Assembly: GCA_020056155.1 (NCBI GenBank) | Contig: JAGVII010000659.1 | Span: 1-7,798 of the forward strand | From: Afipia sp. | GTDB taxonomy: Bacteria > Pseudomonadota > Alphaproteobacteria > Rhizobiales > Xanthobacteraceae | DNA: 7,798 nt | Reading direction: 5' to 3' | Part shown: positions 1 through 6,570 of the stretch, in pieces | How the letters are laid out: the number at the start of each line of letters is the position of its first letter | Numbering within the stretch: position 1 is the first letter of the stretch | The notes under the pieces: generated by a model | The model's input: the letters and a program-made list of their open reading frames with translations, nothing else | Databases searched by the model: none | Told to the model about the DNA's origin: nothing | Translations under genes and position numbers: made by a program

Positions 1-423
1 GAACTGGTGCGCGAACTGATCTCCTATCTGATCGAGGATGTGTTTTCGGAAACGCGCAAGCGGCTCATGGCCGTCCAGCCGCAGAGCGCCGCGGATGTCC
101 GCAATCATGACGGCGTAATCGCCGCGTTTTCGGCGGATGCCGAACGGGCGGAGGCGGCCATCAAAAGCTTCCTGAAAATCCGGATGTATCGCCACGAGCG
201 TGTCATGAGCGTGATGCGGGACGCGGCAAACGTCGTGAGCGATCTTTTCGCGCGCTATCGGGCCGAGCCGGGCGACCTTCCTGCCGAATGGCTGCCGCAT
301 CACGGCGAAGAGGACGAGGCTGGCCGGGCGCGCCGGATCGGCGATTTCATTGCCGGAATGACCGACAGATACGCCATCATCGAGCACCGGCGGCTTTTTG
401 ACTCGACCCCGGATTTACGTTAG
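1..423 (+). CDS. dgt: Deoxyguanosinetriphosphate triphosphohydrolase, C-terminal part (partial)
   Basis: The reading frame is open from the first base and ends at TAG 421-423, giving about 140 residues of a protein whose start lies upstream of the window. The in-frame GTG at position 7 is an internal codon, not a start. The segment matches my memory of the C-terminal end of alphaproteobacterial dGTPase-like proteins: a helical region with '[13 protein letters not shown]' near the middle and '[21 protein letters not shown]' style residues close to the end. Known family role: cytosolic HD-domain phosphohydrolases that cleave dNTPs, classically dGTP, to the deoxynucleoside and triphosphate. The catalytic HD residues would be in the missing N-terminal part, so activity cannot be judged here. 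The position directly before argS is the usual one in Bradyrhizobium relatives, which supports the call. Confidence 0.87.
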   Translation, partial: ELVRELISYLIEDVFSETRKRLMAVQPQSAADVRNHDGVIAAFSADAERAEAAIKSFLKIRMYRHERVMSVMRDAANVVSDLFARYRAEPGDLPAEWLPHHGEEDEAGRARRIGDFIAGMTDRYAIIEHRRLFDSTPDLR

Positions 424-471
424 GGCGAGTCCGGTTTTAGACTAAGCCGGCCGGCCTATCTTTCAGCTTAA

Positions 472-581
472 CCTCTCCCGTGGGGAGAGGTCGGATCGCG
501 CAAGCGATCCGGGTGAGGGCGTAGAATCTATCGATAGATTGAGAGCCCCTCACCCCAACCCTCTCCCCGGCGGGGAGAGGG
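472..581. repeat. Nested palindromic intergenic repeat (REP/MITE-like)
   Basis: About 110 bases between dgt and argS form a series of stem-loops. The left end has an 8-bp stem, CCTCTCCC 472-479 with GGGAGAGG 483-490. Next is a 7-bp stem GGATCGC 493-499 with GCGATCC 504-510 closed by a GCAA loop. GGGTGAGGG 511-519 pairs exactly with CCCTCACCC 547-555, enclosing the perfect 16-base palindrome AATCTATCGATAGATT at 525-540. The right end has a 10-bp stem CCCTCTCCCC 559-568 with GGGGAGAGGG 572-581 around a 3-base loop. The two ends are also inverted copies of each other. Sequences of this style are abundant between genes in Bradyrhizobium and relatives. There is no transposase inside, so if mobile it would move in trans. 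It could fold in RNA and act on dgt transcript ends or argS expression, but nothing here proves a role. Confidence 0.85.
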
Positions 582-651
582 AGCAGATCGCGGATGCGGC
601 AAGGCGCCCCTCTCAAACTGAACAGCCGAGCAATCCAAACAGGACTTCTCC

Positions 652-2445
652 ATGACTTCGCCCGCCCAATCCCAGCATTTGTTCGCCGACGTGCTTTCGC
701 GCGTGCATGCCGTATGCGCGGCGCTCGGCAGCGAGGGTGTGCTCCCGGCGGGCATCGACCTGACGCGCGTCGTAGTCGAACCGCCGCGCGACGCCACCCA
801 TGGCGACATGGCGACCAACGCGGCGATGGTTCTGGCCAAGGACGCCAAGGCGAAGCCGCGCGAGCTGGCCGACAAGATCGCGGAGAAACTCCGCGCCGAT
901 CCGATCGTTGAAAGCGTCGATGTCGCCGGTCCCGGTTTCATCAATCTGACCCTGAAGACCTCCGCGTGGTTCGGCGCGTTGCGGACGGTGCTGGAGCAGG
1001 GCAAGGGCTATGGCCGCAGCGCCATCGGCGCTGCCGAGAAGGTCAATGTCGAATACGTTTCCGCGAATCCGACGGGGCCGATGCATGTCGGCCATTGCCG
1101 TGGCGCGGTGTTCGGCGACGCGCTGGCGAGCCTGTTGTCGTTCGCGGGCTACGACGTCACCAGGGAATACTACATCAACGACGCCGGCGCGCAGGTCGAT
1201 GTGCTCGCGCGCTCGGCGTTCCTGCGTTACCGAGAGGCGCTCGGCGAAACCATCGGCGAGATTCCGGAAGGGCTCTATCCGGGCGACTATCTTGTGCCGG
1301 TCGGTAAGGCGCTCGCCGCCGAACACGGCGACAAGCTGCTGAAGCAATCCGAGGCGGAGTGGTTGCCGCTGGTGCGCGCCAAAGCCATCGCCATGATGAT
1401 GGATATGATCAAGGGCGATCTCGCTGCGCTCAACATCCGGCACGATGTGTTCTTCTCCGAGCGCTCGCTTAATGAAAACGGCAACGACCGCGTCGGCGCA
1501 ACCATCGCCGGACTGCGCGCGAAGGGTGATGTTTATGAGGGCCGTCTGCCGCCGCCGAAAGGCGCGCCGGTGGAAGATTACGAAGACCGCGAGCAGACGC
1601 TGTTCCGCGCCACCGCGTTCGGCGACGACGTCGATCGTCCGCTGAAGAAATCGGACGGCTCGTACACCTACTTTGCCTCCGACATCGCCTATCACAAGAC
1701 CAAGGTCGACCGCGGCTTCCTCAACATGGTGGACGTGTGGGGTGCGGATCACGGCGGCTACATCAAGCGCGTGCAGGCGGCGATCAAGGCCGTGACCGGG
1801 GGCAAGGCCGCGCTCGACGTGAAGATCGTGCAGCTCGTCAAGCTGCTGCGCAACGGCGAGCCGGTGAAGATGTCGAAGCGCTCCGGCGATTTCGTCACGC
1901 TGCGTGAGGTTGTGGACGAAGTCGGTTCCGATGCCGTGCGCTTCATGATGCTGTTCCGCAAGAACGATGCGGTGCTCGATTTCGACCTTGCCAAGGTGAT
2001 CGAGCAGTCGAAGGACAATGCGGTGTTCTACGTGCAGTACGGGCATGCGCGCGGTCATTCGATTTTCAAGAATGCGCGCGAGACGGTTCCATCATTGCCG
2101 GAAGAGGCGGCTGAGCGTATCGCGTTCCTGCGTGATGGGAAGATCGAGCGCCTCAGCGATCCGGTCGAATTGAGCCTGATCCGGCAGATCGCCCTTTACC
2201 CGCGTATTGTCGAGGCGGCGGCGCTCGCACATGAGCCACACCGAATCGCATTTTACCTCTATGATCTGGCGAGCGAATTCCATGCGCTCTGGACCAAGGG
2301 TCGCGATTTGCCCTATTTACGCTTCATTATCCAGAATGATGCAGAGATAACAATCGCGCGACTGGCCTTGGTTCAGGGCGTCGTCTCGGTTCTGGCTTCA
2401 GGCCTCGCCGTACTCGGCGTCCATGCTCCAGACGAGATGCGATAG
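652..2445 (+). CDS. argS: Arginyl-tRNA synthetase
   Basis: Complete 597-residue class I aminoacyl-tRNA synthetase, a normal length for ArgRS, charging tRNA-Arg with arginine in the cytosol at the expense of ATP. Visible domains in order: an N-terminal Add-1 tRNA-contacting domain (about residues 10-95); the Rossmann catalytic core opening with '[12 protein letters not shown]', in which H145-V-G-H148 is the HIGH signature; the second ATP motif K406-M-S-K-R-S-G412, the KMSKR form of KMSKS that I recall as common in ArgRS; and a helical C-terminal DALR anticodon-binding domain from about residue 455. '[17 protein letters not shown]' and '[12 protein letters not shown]' are further ArgRS landmarks. 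The ATG at 652 has AGGAC at 641-645 with a 6-base spacer and gives the expected N-terminus. It follows the palindromic repeat and precedes the SPOR gene by 105 bases, the order usual in this bacterial group. Confidence 0.98.
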   Translation: MTSPAQSQHLFADVLSRVHAVCAALGSEGVLPAGIDLTRVVVEPPRDATHGDMATNAAMVLAKDAKAKPRELADKIAEKLRADPIVESVDVAGPGFINLTLKTSAWFGALRTVLEQGKGYGRSAIGAAEKVNVEYVSANPTGPMHVGHCRGAVFGDALASLLSFAGYDVTREYYINDAGAQVDVLARSAFLRYREALGETIGEIPEGLYPGDYLVPVGKALAAEHGDKLLKQSEAEWLPLVRAKAIAMMMDMIKGDLAALNIRHDVFFSERSLNENGNDRVGATIAGLRAKGDVYEGRLPPPKGAPVEDYEDREQTLFRATAFGDDVDRPLKKSDGSYTYFASDIAYHKTKVDRGFLNMVDVWGADHGGYIKRVQAAIKAVTGGKAALDVKIVQLVKLLRNGEPVKMSKRSGDFVTLREVVDEVGSDAVRFMMLFRKNDAVLDFDLAKVIEQSKDNAVFYVQYGHARGHSIFKNARETVPSLPEEAAERIAFLRDGKIERLSDPVELSLIRQIALYPRIVEAAALAHEPHRIAFYLYDLASEFHALWTKGRDLPYLRFIIQNDAEITIARLALVQGVVSVLASGLAVLGVHAPDEMR

Positions 2446-2550
2446 TTGGGGGATTTGACCGCCGCGGGGAACGGGTGGCGGCAGTGTGATCGCGACCACT
2501 CCGTCTGAATGACGGACGGGGCGCTTTCCCGAAGGGGATGCAACATCGCA

Positions 2551-4083
2551 ATGGCGGACCGATACAGCGACAGACCGTTTCCGGCGGATGACGACTACGC
2601 CCGGGATCAATCCCGTGTTGCCCCACAGCAAGGCGCGAGTGATCCGTTGGCCGAACTGGCGCGCCTGATCGGGCAGACCGATCCGCTTTCGAGCTTTGCC
2701 GTCGACCAGCAACGGCAGGCACAGCAGCCCGCACAGCATCCTCAGTACGATCAATACGACGACGCCTACGAGGAGCCCGCCGCCGAGGAGGAAGTCCCCG
2801 CGATCCGTCCGTCGTGGGTGCAAAATCTGGCTGCGTCCCGGCACGCGCCGCAGGAGCCGGCCCATCGGCAGGAACCAGCCTATCGGCAGGAGCCGGCATA
2901 TCGCGACGAGGATCAGTACGCTCCTCAGCAGGACCACTACGATCCGCGCTATGCACGCACGCAGACCGATCCTGCCTATGGCAGCCACGCGGCTCCGCAG
3001 TTCGATCATTCCGGCTACGATCCGGTCCCGCCGTTGCAGGCGCATGGCCACCAGGTTGCCGGCGGCGATCGTTACGATGACGTTCTCTATGGCCGGCCGG
3101 ATCATGATCCGGGCCGCGATGAATTCGCGCAGGACGAGCATTATGGCGCCGGCGCCTATGACCGTCCGCCTTTCGAAGAGAATTACGAACAGGAGCCGAA
3201 GCCGCGCCGCGGCGGAACGATGACGGTTGTGGTCGTTCTGGCGCTTGCAGTTGTCGGCACCGGTGCCGCATTCGCTTACCGGACCTTCGTTGGCTCGCCG
3301 CGCAGCGGCGAACCTCCCGTAATCAAGGCCGACGTCGGACCGAACAAGGTCATTCCGCCCGGTGCGGCCGATGGTTCGGGCAAACAGATTTACGACCGCG
3401 TCGGCGACAAGTCGACCGAGCGCATGGTGTCCCGCGAGGAGCAGCCTGTCGATGTTACCGCCAGGACCGGTCCGCGCGTGGTGTTTCCGCCGCTGACCCA
3501 GAATGCAAACCCACCGACGGTTTCCAGCGCGTCGCCGAACGCCCGGCTGACTGGCGCGGGTGTTGGCAACGGCACGTTGAGCGGCGAGGAGCCGCGAAAG
3601 ATCCGCACCCTGAGCATCCGCCCGGATCAGCCGGATTCAGCGGTGGCGGCCCCGGCCGCTGCTGCGGCACGGGCACAGGCTCCGGCACCGCAACGCGCGG
3701 CACCGGCCAGCACTGCTTCAACGAACACGCCGCAGGCCAATGCGCCGGTTTCGATCACGCCGCAGGCGCAACCGGCTGCCCCACCGGAACCACGATCCAG
3801 GGTCGCCGCGATCAACCCTGCGGCGGTCACGGGCGGCGGTGCCTACGTGCAGGTCTCGTCGCAGAGATCGGAGGCGGACGCGAAAGCCTCCTTCAAATCT
3901 CTACAGGGTAAATATGCGGGGATTCTCGGCCCGCGATCGGCCTCGATCCACAAGGCCGAGATCGCAGGCAAGGGCACGTTCTACCGCGCCATGGTCGGGC
4001 CGTTCGGAACCAACGACGAGGCCACGCAGTTCTGCGTCAACCTCAAGTCGGCCGGCGGGCAGTGCATCGTCCAGCGGCGCTAA
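2551..4083 (+). CDS. SPOR-domain inner-membrane protein (FtsN-like architecture)
   Basis: A protein of 510 residues from the ATG at 2551. Residues 1 to about 220 are hydrophilic, rich in Asp, Gln, Tyr and Pro, and predicted by eye to be disordered; they include three QEPAxR repeats. One membrane segment follows at about 224-245 (V/A/L-rich), preceded by 'KPRRGG', so the positive-inside rule puts the N-terminus in the cytoplasm. A Pro/Ala-rich linker (about 250-425) would cross the periplasm, and a SPOR domain occupies about 428-510, beginning 'GGGAYVQVSSQRSEADA' and ending at 'CIVQRR'. SPOR domains bind denuded glycan strands at division septa, so a role in cell division or wall remodelling is inferred. 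An in-frame ATG at 2509 would add 14 residues. I prefer 2551 because homologues as I recall them begin 'MADRY' and purine-rich GAAGGGG lies at 2531-2537, although its 13-base spacer is long. The low-complexity regions diverge fast, so only the SPOR and membrane parts are diagnostic. Confidence 0.88.
   Translation: MADRYSDRPFPADDDYARDQSRVAPQQGASDPLAELARLIGQTDPLSSFAVDQQRQAQQPAQHPQYDQYDDAYEEPAAEEEVPAIRPSWVQNLAASRHAPQEPAHRQEPAYRQEPAYRDEDQYAPQQDHYDPRYARTQTDPAYGSHAAPQFDHSGYDPVPPLQAHGHQVAGGDRYDDVLYGRPDHDPGRDEFAQDEHYGAGAYDRPPFEENYEQEPKPRRGGTMTVVVVLALAVVGTGAAFAYRTFVGSPRSGEPPVIKADVGPNKVIPPGAADGSGKQIYDRVGDKSTERMVSREEQPVDVTARTGPRVVFPPLTQNANPPTVSSASPNARLTGAGVGNGTLSGEEPRKIRTLSIRPDQPDSAVAAPAAAAARAQAPAPQRAAPASTASTNTPQANAPVSITPQAQPAAPPEPRSRVAAINPAAVTGGGAYVQVSSQRSEADAKASFKSLQGKYAGILGPRSASIHKAEIAGKGTFYRAMVGPFGTNDEATQFCVNLKSAGGQCIVQRR
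2851..2904 (+). repeat. Three tandem 18-bp units inside the SPOR-protein gene
   Basis: Three consecutive 18-base units, 2851-2868, 2869-2886 and 2887-2904, encode QEPAHR, QEPAYR and QEPAYR. They differ at a few third positions and at one H/Y codon, so the amino-acid repeat is kept despite silent changes. They lie in the disordered cytoplasmic region (about residues 101-118 of the 510-residue protein). In-frame units like this can vary in copy number between strains without breaking the gene. Confidence 0.85.
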
Positions 4084-4106
4084 CGGAAAAGCTCAATCCT
4101 CCAGTC

Positions 4107-4670
4107 TTACGCCGGCAGGAGACCTGCTACGCGATAGCTATCGATCAACGCGTCGTAGAGCGCGATATCCGAGCGGCTCCGCGCTATCAACTGAGCGCCG
4201 GCGATGGCGGCGAAGACGGCGCGAGCCCGCTGTTCGCTTTCGTCGACGCCGACCACGGCGGCAGCGGACAGCATCTTGCTCAGCCACGCTACGTTGACAT
4301 CGGCAAAGGTCTGAACCTCTTTCTTCACCGCTTCCGGCAGGTCGTCATGTTCGGAAGCCATGAAGCTGCAGAGGCACATGCGATTATTGTTCTCGAGCGC
4401 CTTGCGAAACGTACCGGGATATTGGTGCAGGCATAGGGCCGGATCCGAGGTTTCGGTCAACATAGACTCGAGAGCAACCGCTGAGTCCTCCCAGTAGCGT
4501 CTCGCTACCGCTGCGGCGAGATCGGCCTTGCTCGGGAAATAATGGTAGATACTCGCGGCCTTGATGCCCACTTCGTTTGCGAGATCGCGGAAATTCAAGC
4601 CGCTGTAGCCATGCGCCTGTGCGGTCCGTCTGGCTGCGGCCAGAATGGCTTCCTTGGAGCTTGAACTCAT
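4107..4670 (-). CDS. TetR/AcrR-family transcriptional repressor
   Basis: A 187-residue one-domain-pair regulator. The N-terminal DNA-binding part has the TetR signature: 'ILAAARRTAQAHGYSGLNFRDLANEVGIKAASIYHYFPSKADL', with the helix-turn-helix at about residues 25-51. The rest is a helical ligand/dimer domain with cysteines at 80, 99 and 101; the 'RMCLCSFMASEHDDLP' stretch resembles the conserved cysteine region of NemR/AcuR-type regulators as I recall them. The start chosen is the ATG at 4670, with GAGG (plus-strand 4678-4681) spaced 7 bases ahead. A start at 4760 would add 30 residues unlike TetR proteins and would run through an operator. It is divergent from the transferase gene and convergent with the SPOR gene (23-base gap). 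Likely role: repressing itself and the transferase until an inducer binds. The inducer is unknown. A sampled line (4381-4440) is 53% GC, lower than the flanking genes. Confidence 0.93.
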   Translation of the reverse strand: MSSSSKEAILAAARRTAQAHGYSGLNFRDLANEVGIKAASIYHYFPSKADLAAAVARRYWEDSAVALESMLTETSDPALCLHQYPGTFRKALENNNRMCLCSFMASEHDDLPEAVKKEVQTFADVNVAWLSKMLSAAAVVGVDESEQRARAVFAAIAGAQLIARSRSDIALYDALIDSYRVAGLLPA

Positions 4671-4698
4671 TTCGCTGCCTCGGCCTATCCGTTGTTGC

Positions 4699-4716
4699 CT
4701 ACCAAGTGACAGATAG
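4699..4716. promoter_or_regulatory. Putative TetR operator 1 (tetR-proximal)
   Basis: CTACCAAGTGACAGATAG, differing at one base from operator 2 (4754-4771). The right arm is GATAG rather than GGTAG, so the dyad is imperfect. It overlaps the suggested -10 region of the minus-strand promoter, so a bound repressor would block tetR transcription. Same orientation as operator 2, start-to-start distance 55 bp. The identity of the binder is inferred from position. Confidence 0.7.
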
Positions 4717-4741
4717 ACGTTGACTGCGCAAATTGCATCAA
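4712..4741 (-). promoter_or_regulatory. Possible tetR promoter
   Basis: On the minus strand, TTGATG (plus-strand 4736-4741) could be the -35 box and TCTATC (4712-4717) a poor -10 box, with an 18-base spacer. The -10 box lies inside operator 1, which fits autorepression. Matches to consensus are weak, so this is positional inference. Confidence 0.3.
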
Positions 4742-4746
4742 TTAAT
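4720..4746 (+). promoter_or_regulatory. Possible transferase promoter
   Basis: TTGACT at 4720-4725 is a good -35 box. ATTAAT at 4741-4746 is a 4/6 match for a -10 box but with a short 15-base spacer. Operator 2 begins 8 bases downstream, where transcription would start, so bound repressor would block initiation. The gap between the two genes is AT-rich (4741-4800 is about 33% GC), as expected of a promoter region. Confidence 0.4.
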
Positions 4747-4753
4747 CCGTAAT

Positions 4754-4771
4754 CTACCAAGTGACAGGTAG
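4754..4771. promoter_or_regulatory. Putative TetR operator 2 (transferase-proximal)
   Basis: CTACCAAGTGACAGGTAG has exact 5-bp arms, CTACC and GGTAG, around an 8-base centre. Its length and symmetry suit a TetR-family dimer. A near-identical copy sits at 4699-4716. It lies 15 bases before the transferase start codon and just downstream of the suggested plus-strand promoter. Confidence 0.75.
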
Positions 4772-4786
4772 ATAAGATAAGAAGCG

Positions 4787-5446
4787 ATGATGAGAATTTA
4801 CGATTGGCACACGGGGCCTTATCCGGCTCGCGTCCGTATCGCCCTGGCCGAGAAGAACCTGCAATCGCAGGTCCAATTCGTATCGGTCGATCTGTGGAAA
4901 GGCGAGCACAAGAAGCCCAAATTTCTCGCCAAAAACTACTCAGGCACGCTGCCGGTGCTCGAACTCGAAGACGGCACCTTCATTGCCGAGTGCACGGCCA
5001 TTACCGAATACCTCGACGCGCTTGATGGCGCTCCCACACTCACCGGCAGGACAGCTCGCGAAAAGGGCTTGATCCACATGATGAGCAAGCGCGCCGAGCT
5101 GGAGCTGCTCGATGCCGTCAGTGTTTATTTCCACCACGCCACGCCGGGACTTGGACCTCACGTCGAGATCTATCAGAACGCCGAGTGGGGGTTTCGTCAG
5201 CGCGACAAGGCCTTGAGAGGCATGCACTACTTCGATGGCATTCTGAAAAGACAACCGTTCGTCACCGGTGAGGTCTTCTCGATGGCCGACATCACGCTCA
5301 TCGGCGGCTTGATCTTTGCGGGTCTCGTGAAACTGCCGGTACCTGCGGAGTGCGAGGCTCTTCAGACATGGTACGCAAGGATGCAGGAGCGCCCCAGCGT
5401 AAAGAACCGGGTGACGATGTCAGAACCGGTTAAAGCGTCCGTTTGA
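4787..5446 (+). CDS. Glutathione S-transferase family protein
   Basis: A 219-residue protein with the two-domain GST layout: an N-terminal thioredoxin-like glutathione-binding domain (about 1-80) and a helical C-terminal domain (about 90-215). Landmarks are 'YDWHTGPYPARVRIALAEK' at the start, 'GTLPVLE' with the cis-proline at P56, and 'ECTAITEYLDAL' at 68-79, where E68 is the usual glutathione-contacting acid but the usual Ser after it is C69. 'FSMADITLIGGLIF' is the N-capping-box/ADI signature of the C-terminal domain. There is no obvious catalytic Cys in the first helix; T9 or Y12 are the nearest candidates. Role: glutathione conjugation or reduction of an electrophile in the cytosol; substrate unknown. 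A second ATG at 4790 has better spacing from the GAAG at 4781-4784 (5 bases rather than 2), so either codon could be the start. Divergent from and probably controlled by the adjacent TetR protein. Confidence 0.92.
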   Translation: MMRIYDWHTGPYPARVRIALAEKNLQSQVQFVSVDLWKGEHKKPKFLAKNYSGTLPVLELEDGTFIAECTAITEYLDALDGAPTLTGRTAREKGLIHMMSKRAELELLDAVSVYFHHATPGLGPHVEIYQNAEWGFRQRDKALRGMHYFDGILKRQPFVTGEVFSMADITLIGGLIFAGLVKLPVPAECEALQTWYARMQERPSVKNRVTMSEPVKASV

Positions 5447-5504
5447 AATCGTAGTCTCGTTTGTGGATGACGCTCGCAATTCCCCGTCAAACTGAAGGGC
5501 TTCC

Positions 5505-5532
5505 TTGACCCTGCCGCCATGCGCGGGCTAAT
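5505..5532 (+). promoter_or_regulatory. Possible nagZ promoter, close to leaderless
   Basis: TTGACC (5505-5510) and GCTAAT (5527-5532) are separated by 16 bases. GCTA-type -10 boxes are typical of the housekeeping sigma factor in Caulobacter and other alphaproteobacteria. Transcription would begin near 5539-5542, almost at the ATG at 5542. No ribosome-binding site is visible before that ATG, which agrees with a leaderless message. A separate promoter here would free nagZ-scpA-scpB from the transferase gene upstream. Confidence 0.4.
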
Positions 5533-5541
5533 CGCCGGACT

Positions 5542-6570
5542 ATGGCCGCGCGCGCATTCATCACGGGTGTTTCCGGAACCGCTCTGACCGGCGATGAGCG
5601 CGCTTTTTTGCGCGACCGGCGGCCGTGGGGCTTCATCCTTTTCAAGCGCAACATTGATACCCCCGACCAAGTCATTCGGCTGGTTCAGGAAATGCGCTCT
5701 GCCGTAAGCAATCCCGAAGCACCGGTTCTGATCGATCAGGAAGGCGGCCGCGTGCAACGGCTCCAGCCGCCGCATTGGGCCATCTATCCGCCGGGAGCGG
5801 TCTTCAGCGCTCTCTACGATATCGACCAGAAGACTGGACTCGAGGCCGCGCGGCTGTCCTCCCTGCTGATTGCCGCCGATCTGGCCGATCTCGGGATCAC
5901 GGTCGACTGCCTGCCGCTGGCCGATGTTCCGGTTCCCGGGGCGGATTCGGTGATCGGCAACCGGGCCTATGGCACGACCCCGGCCAAGGTGGCCGCGATT
6001 GCCCGCGCGGTAGCCAATGGACTGGCGCAGGGCGGGGTCCTGCCGGTCCTGAAGCACATCCCCGGCCATGGAAGGGCCACAGCAGACAGCCATTTTCAGT
6101 TGCCGACGGTGGATACCCCGGCTGTGGAACTCGCCCAAACCGACTTCGCGGCCTTTGCGCCGCTTGCCGACCTGCCGATGGCTATGACGGCACATGTTGT
6201 GTTTAGCGCCCTCGACCCCGCCCAACCCGCGACGACATCTGCGACAATCATTGCACAGGTGATTCGCGGGACCATCGGATTCCAAGGCTTATTGATGAGT
6301 GATGACGTGTCCATGAACGCCTTGCAGGGATCGATTGCGGAACGTACGCGCGCCAGCCTGGCGGCGGGTTGTGACGTCGTCCTGCATTGCAATGGCAAGC
6401 TCGACGAGATGCGGCAGGTCGCCAGTGAGGCGCCGATGCTCGCGGGTGAGGCTTTGGCCCGCGCGGACCGTGCGCTGGCCTCGCGCCGCATTCCGCAGCC
6501 GTTCGACCGTGGGGCGGCGCGTGCCGAACTCGATCGTCTGATCGACCGGGCAGGGAACCTGACGTCATGA
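5542..6570 (+). CDS. nagZ: Beta-N-acetylhexosaminidase of cell-wall recycling (GH3)
   Basis: A complete 342-residue NagZ, the usual length for the single-domain bacterial enzyme. It removes N-acetylglucosamine from GlcNAc-1,6-anhydroMurNAc (peptides) in the cytosol during peptidoglycan recycling. Visible motifs: 'DQEGGRVQRL' at 65-74; 'GNRAYG' at 139-144; the family hallmark K171-H-I-P-G-H-G177 followed by D182-S-H184, the Asp-His pair that serves as acid/base; and 'LLMSDDVSMNAL', where D254 aligns with the GH3 nucleophile. There is no signal peptide, as expected for a cytosolic enzyme. The ATG at 5542 gives the expected 'MAARAFITGVSG' N-terminus. The stop codon overlaps the scpA start (ATGA 6567-6570), so the two are probably translated together. 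In bacteria with inducible AmpC, NagZ products signal wall damage, but no ampR is present here. Confidence 0.96.
   Translation: MAARAFITGVSGTALTGDERAFLRDRRPWGFILFKRNIDTPDQVIRLVQEMRSAVSNPEAPVLIDQEGGRVQRLQPPHWAIYPPGAVFSALYDIDQKTGLEAARLSSLLIAADLADLGITVDCLPLADVPVPGADSVIGNRAYGTTPAKVAAIARAVANGLAQGGVLPVLKHIPGHGRATADSHFQLPTVDTPAVELAQTDFAAFAPLADLPMAMTAHVVFSALDPAQPATTSATIIAQVIRGTIGFQGLLMSDDVSMNALQGSIAERTRASLAAGCDVVLHCNGKLDEMRQVASEAPMLAGEALARADRALASRRIPQPFDRGAARAELDRLIDRAGNLTS

Noticed and set aside
431..450. A 7-bp stem (one G-T pair) just after dgt as a terminator
   Set aside because: It is not followed by a T run and the stem is modest, so a Rho-independent terminator cannot be supported.
594..911. 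A 105-codon plus-strand frame beginning before argS
   Set aside because: It overlaps argS out of frame, has no ribosome site, and gives an Arg-rich product.
613..2058. A 481-codon open frame on the minus strand opposite argS
   Set aside because: argS is certain from its motifs, and high-GC genes commonly leave long open antisense frames. The translation is His/Arg/Ala-rich with no recognisable domain.
2446..2550. TTGACC (2455-2460) and small stems between argS and the SPOR gene as a promoter or terminator
   Set aside because: No convincing -10 box at a normal distance, and the stems are about 5 bp with no T run.
2327..3271. Long minus-strand frames (314 and 247 codons) opposite argS end and the SPOR gene
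   Set aside because: They cross a gene boundary. The SPOR gene has a coherent domain layout on the plus strand, and the minus-strand products are Arg/Pro-rich low complexity.
4132..4143. Perfect 12-base palindrome CGATAGCTATCG near the 3' end of tetR
   Set aside because: It is inside the coding sequence, has no T run, and has no second copy that I noticed. Probably chance.
4671..4760. An upstream start at 4760 adding 30 residues to the TetR protein
   Set aside because: It would put operator 1 and the likely promoter inside the coding region, and the added residues do not resemble a TetR N-terminus. The ATG at 4670 has a well-spaced GAGG.
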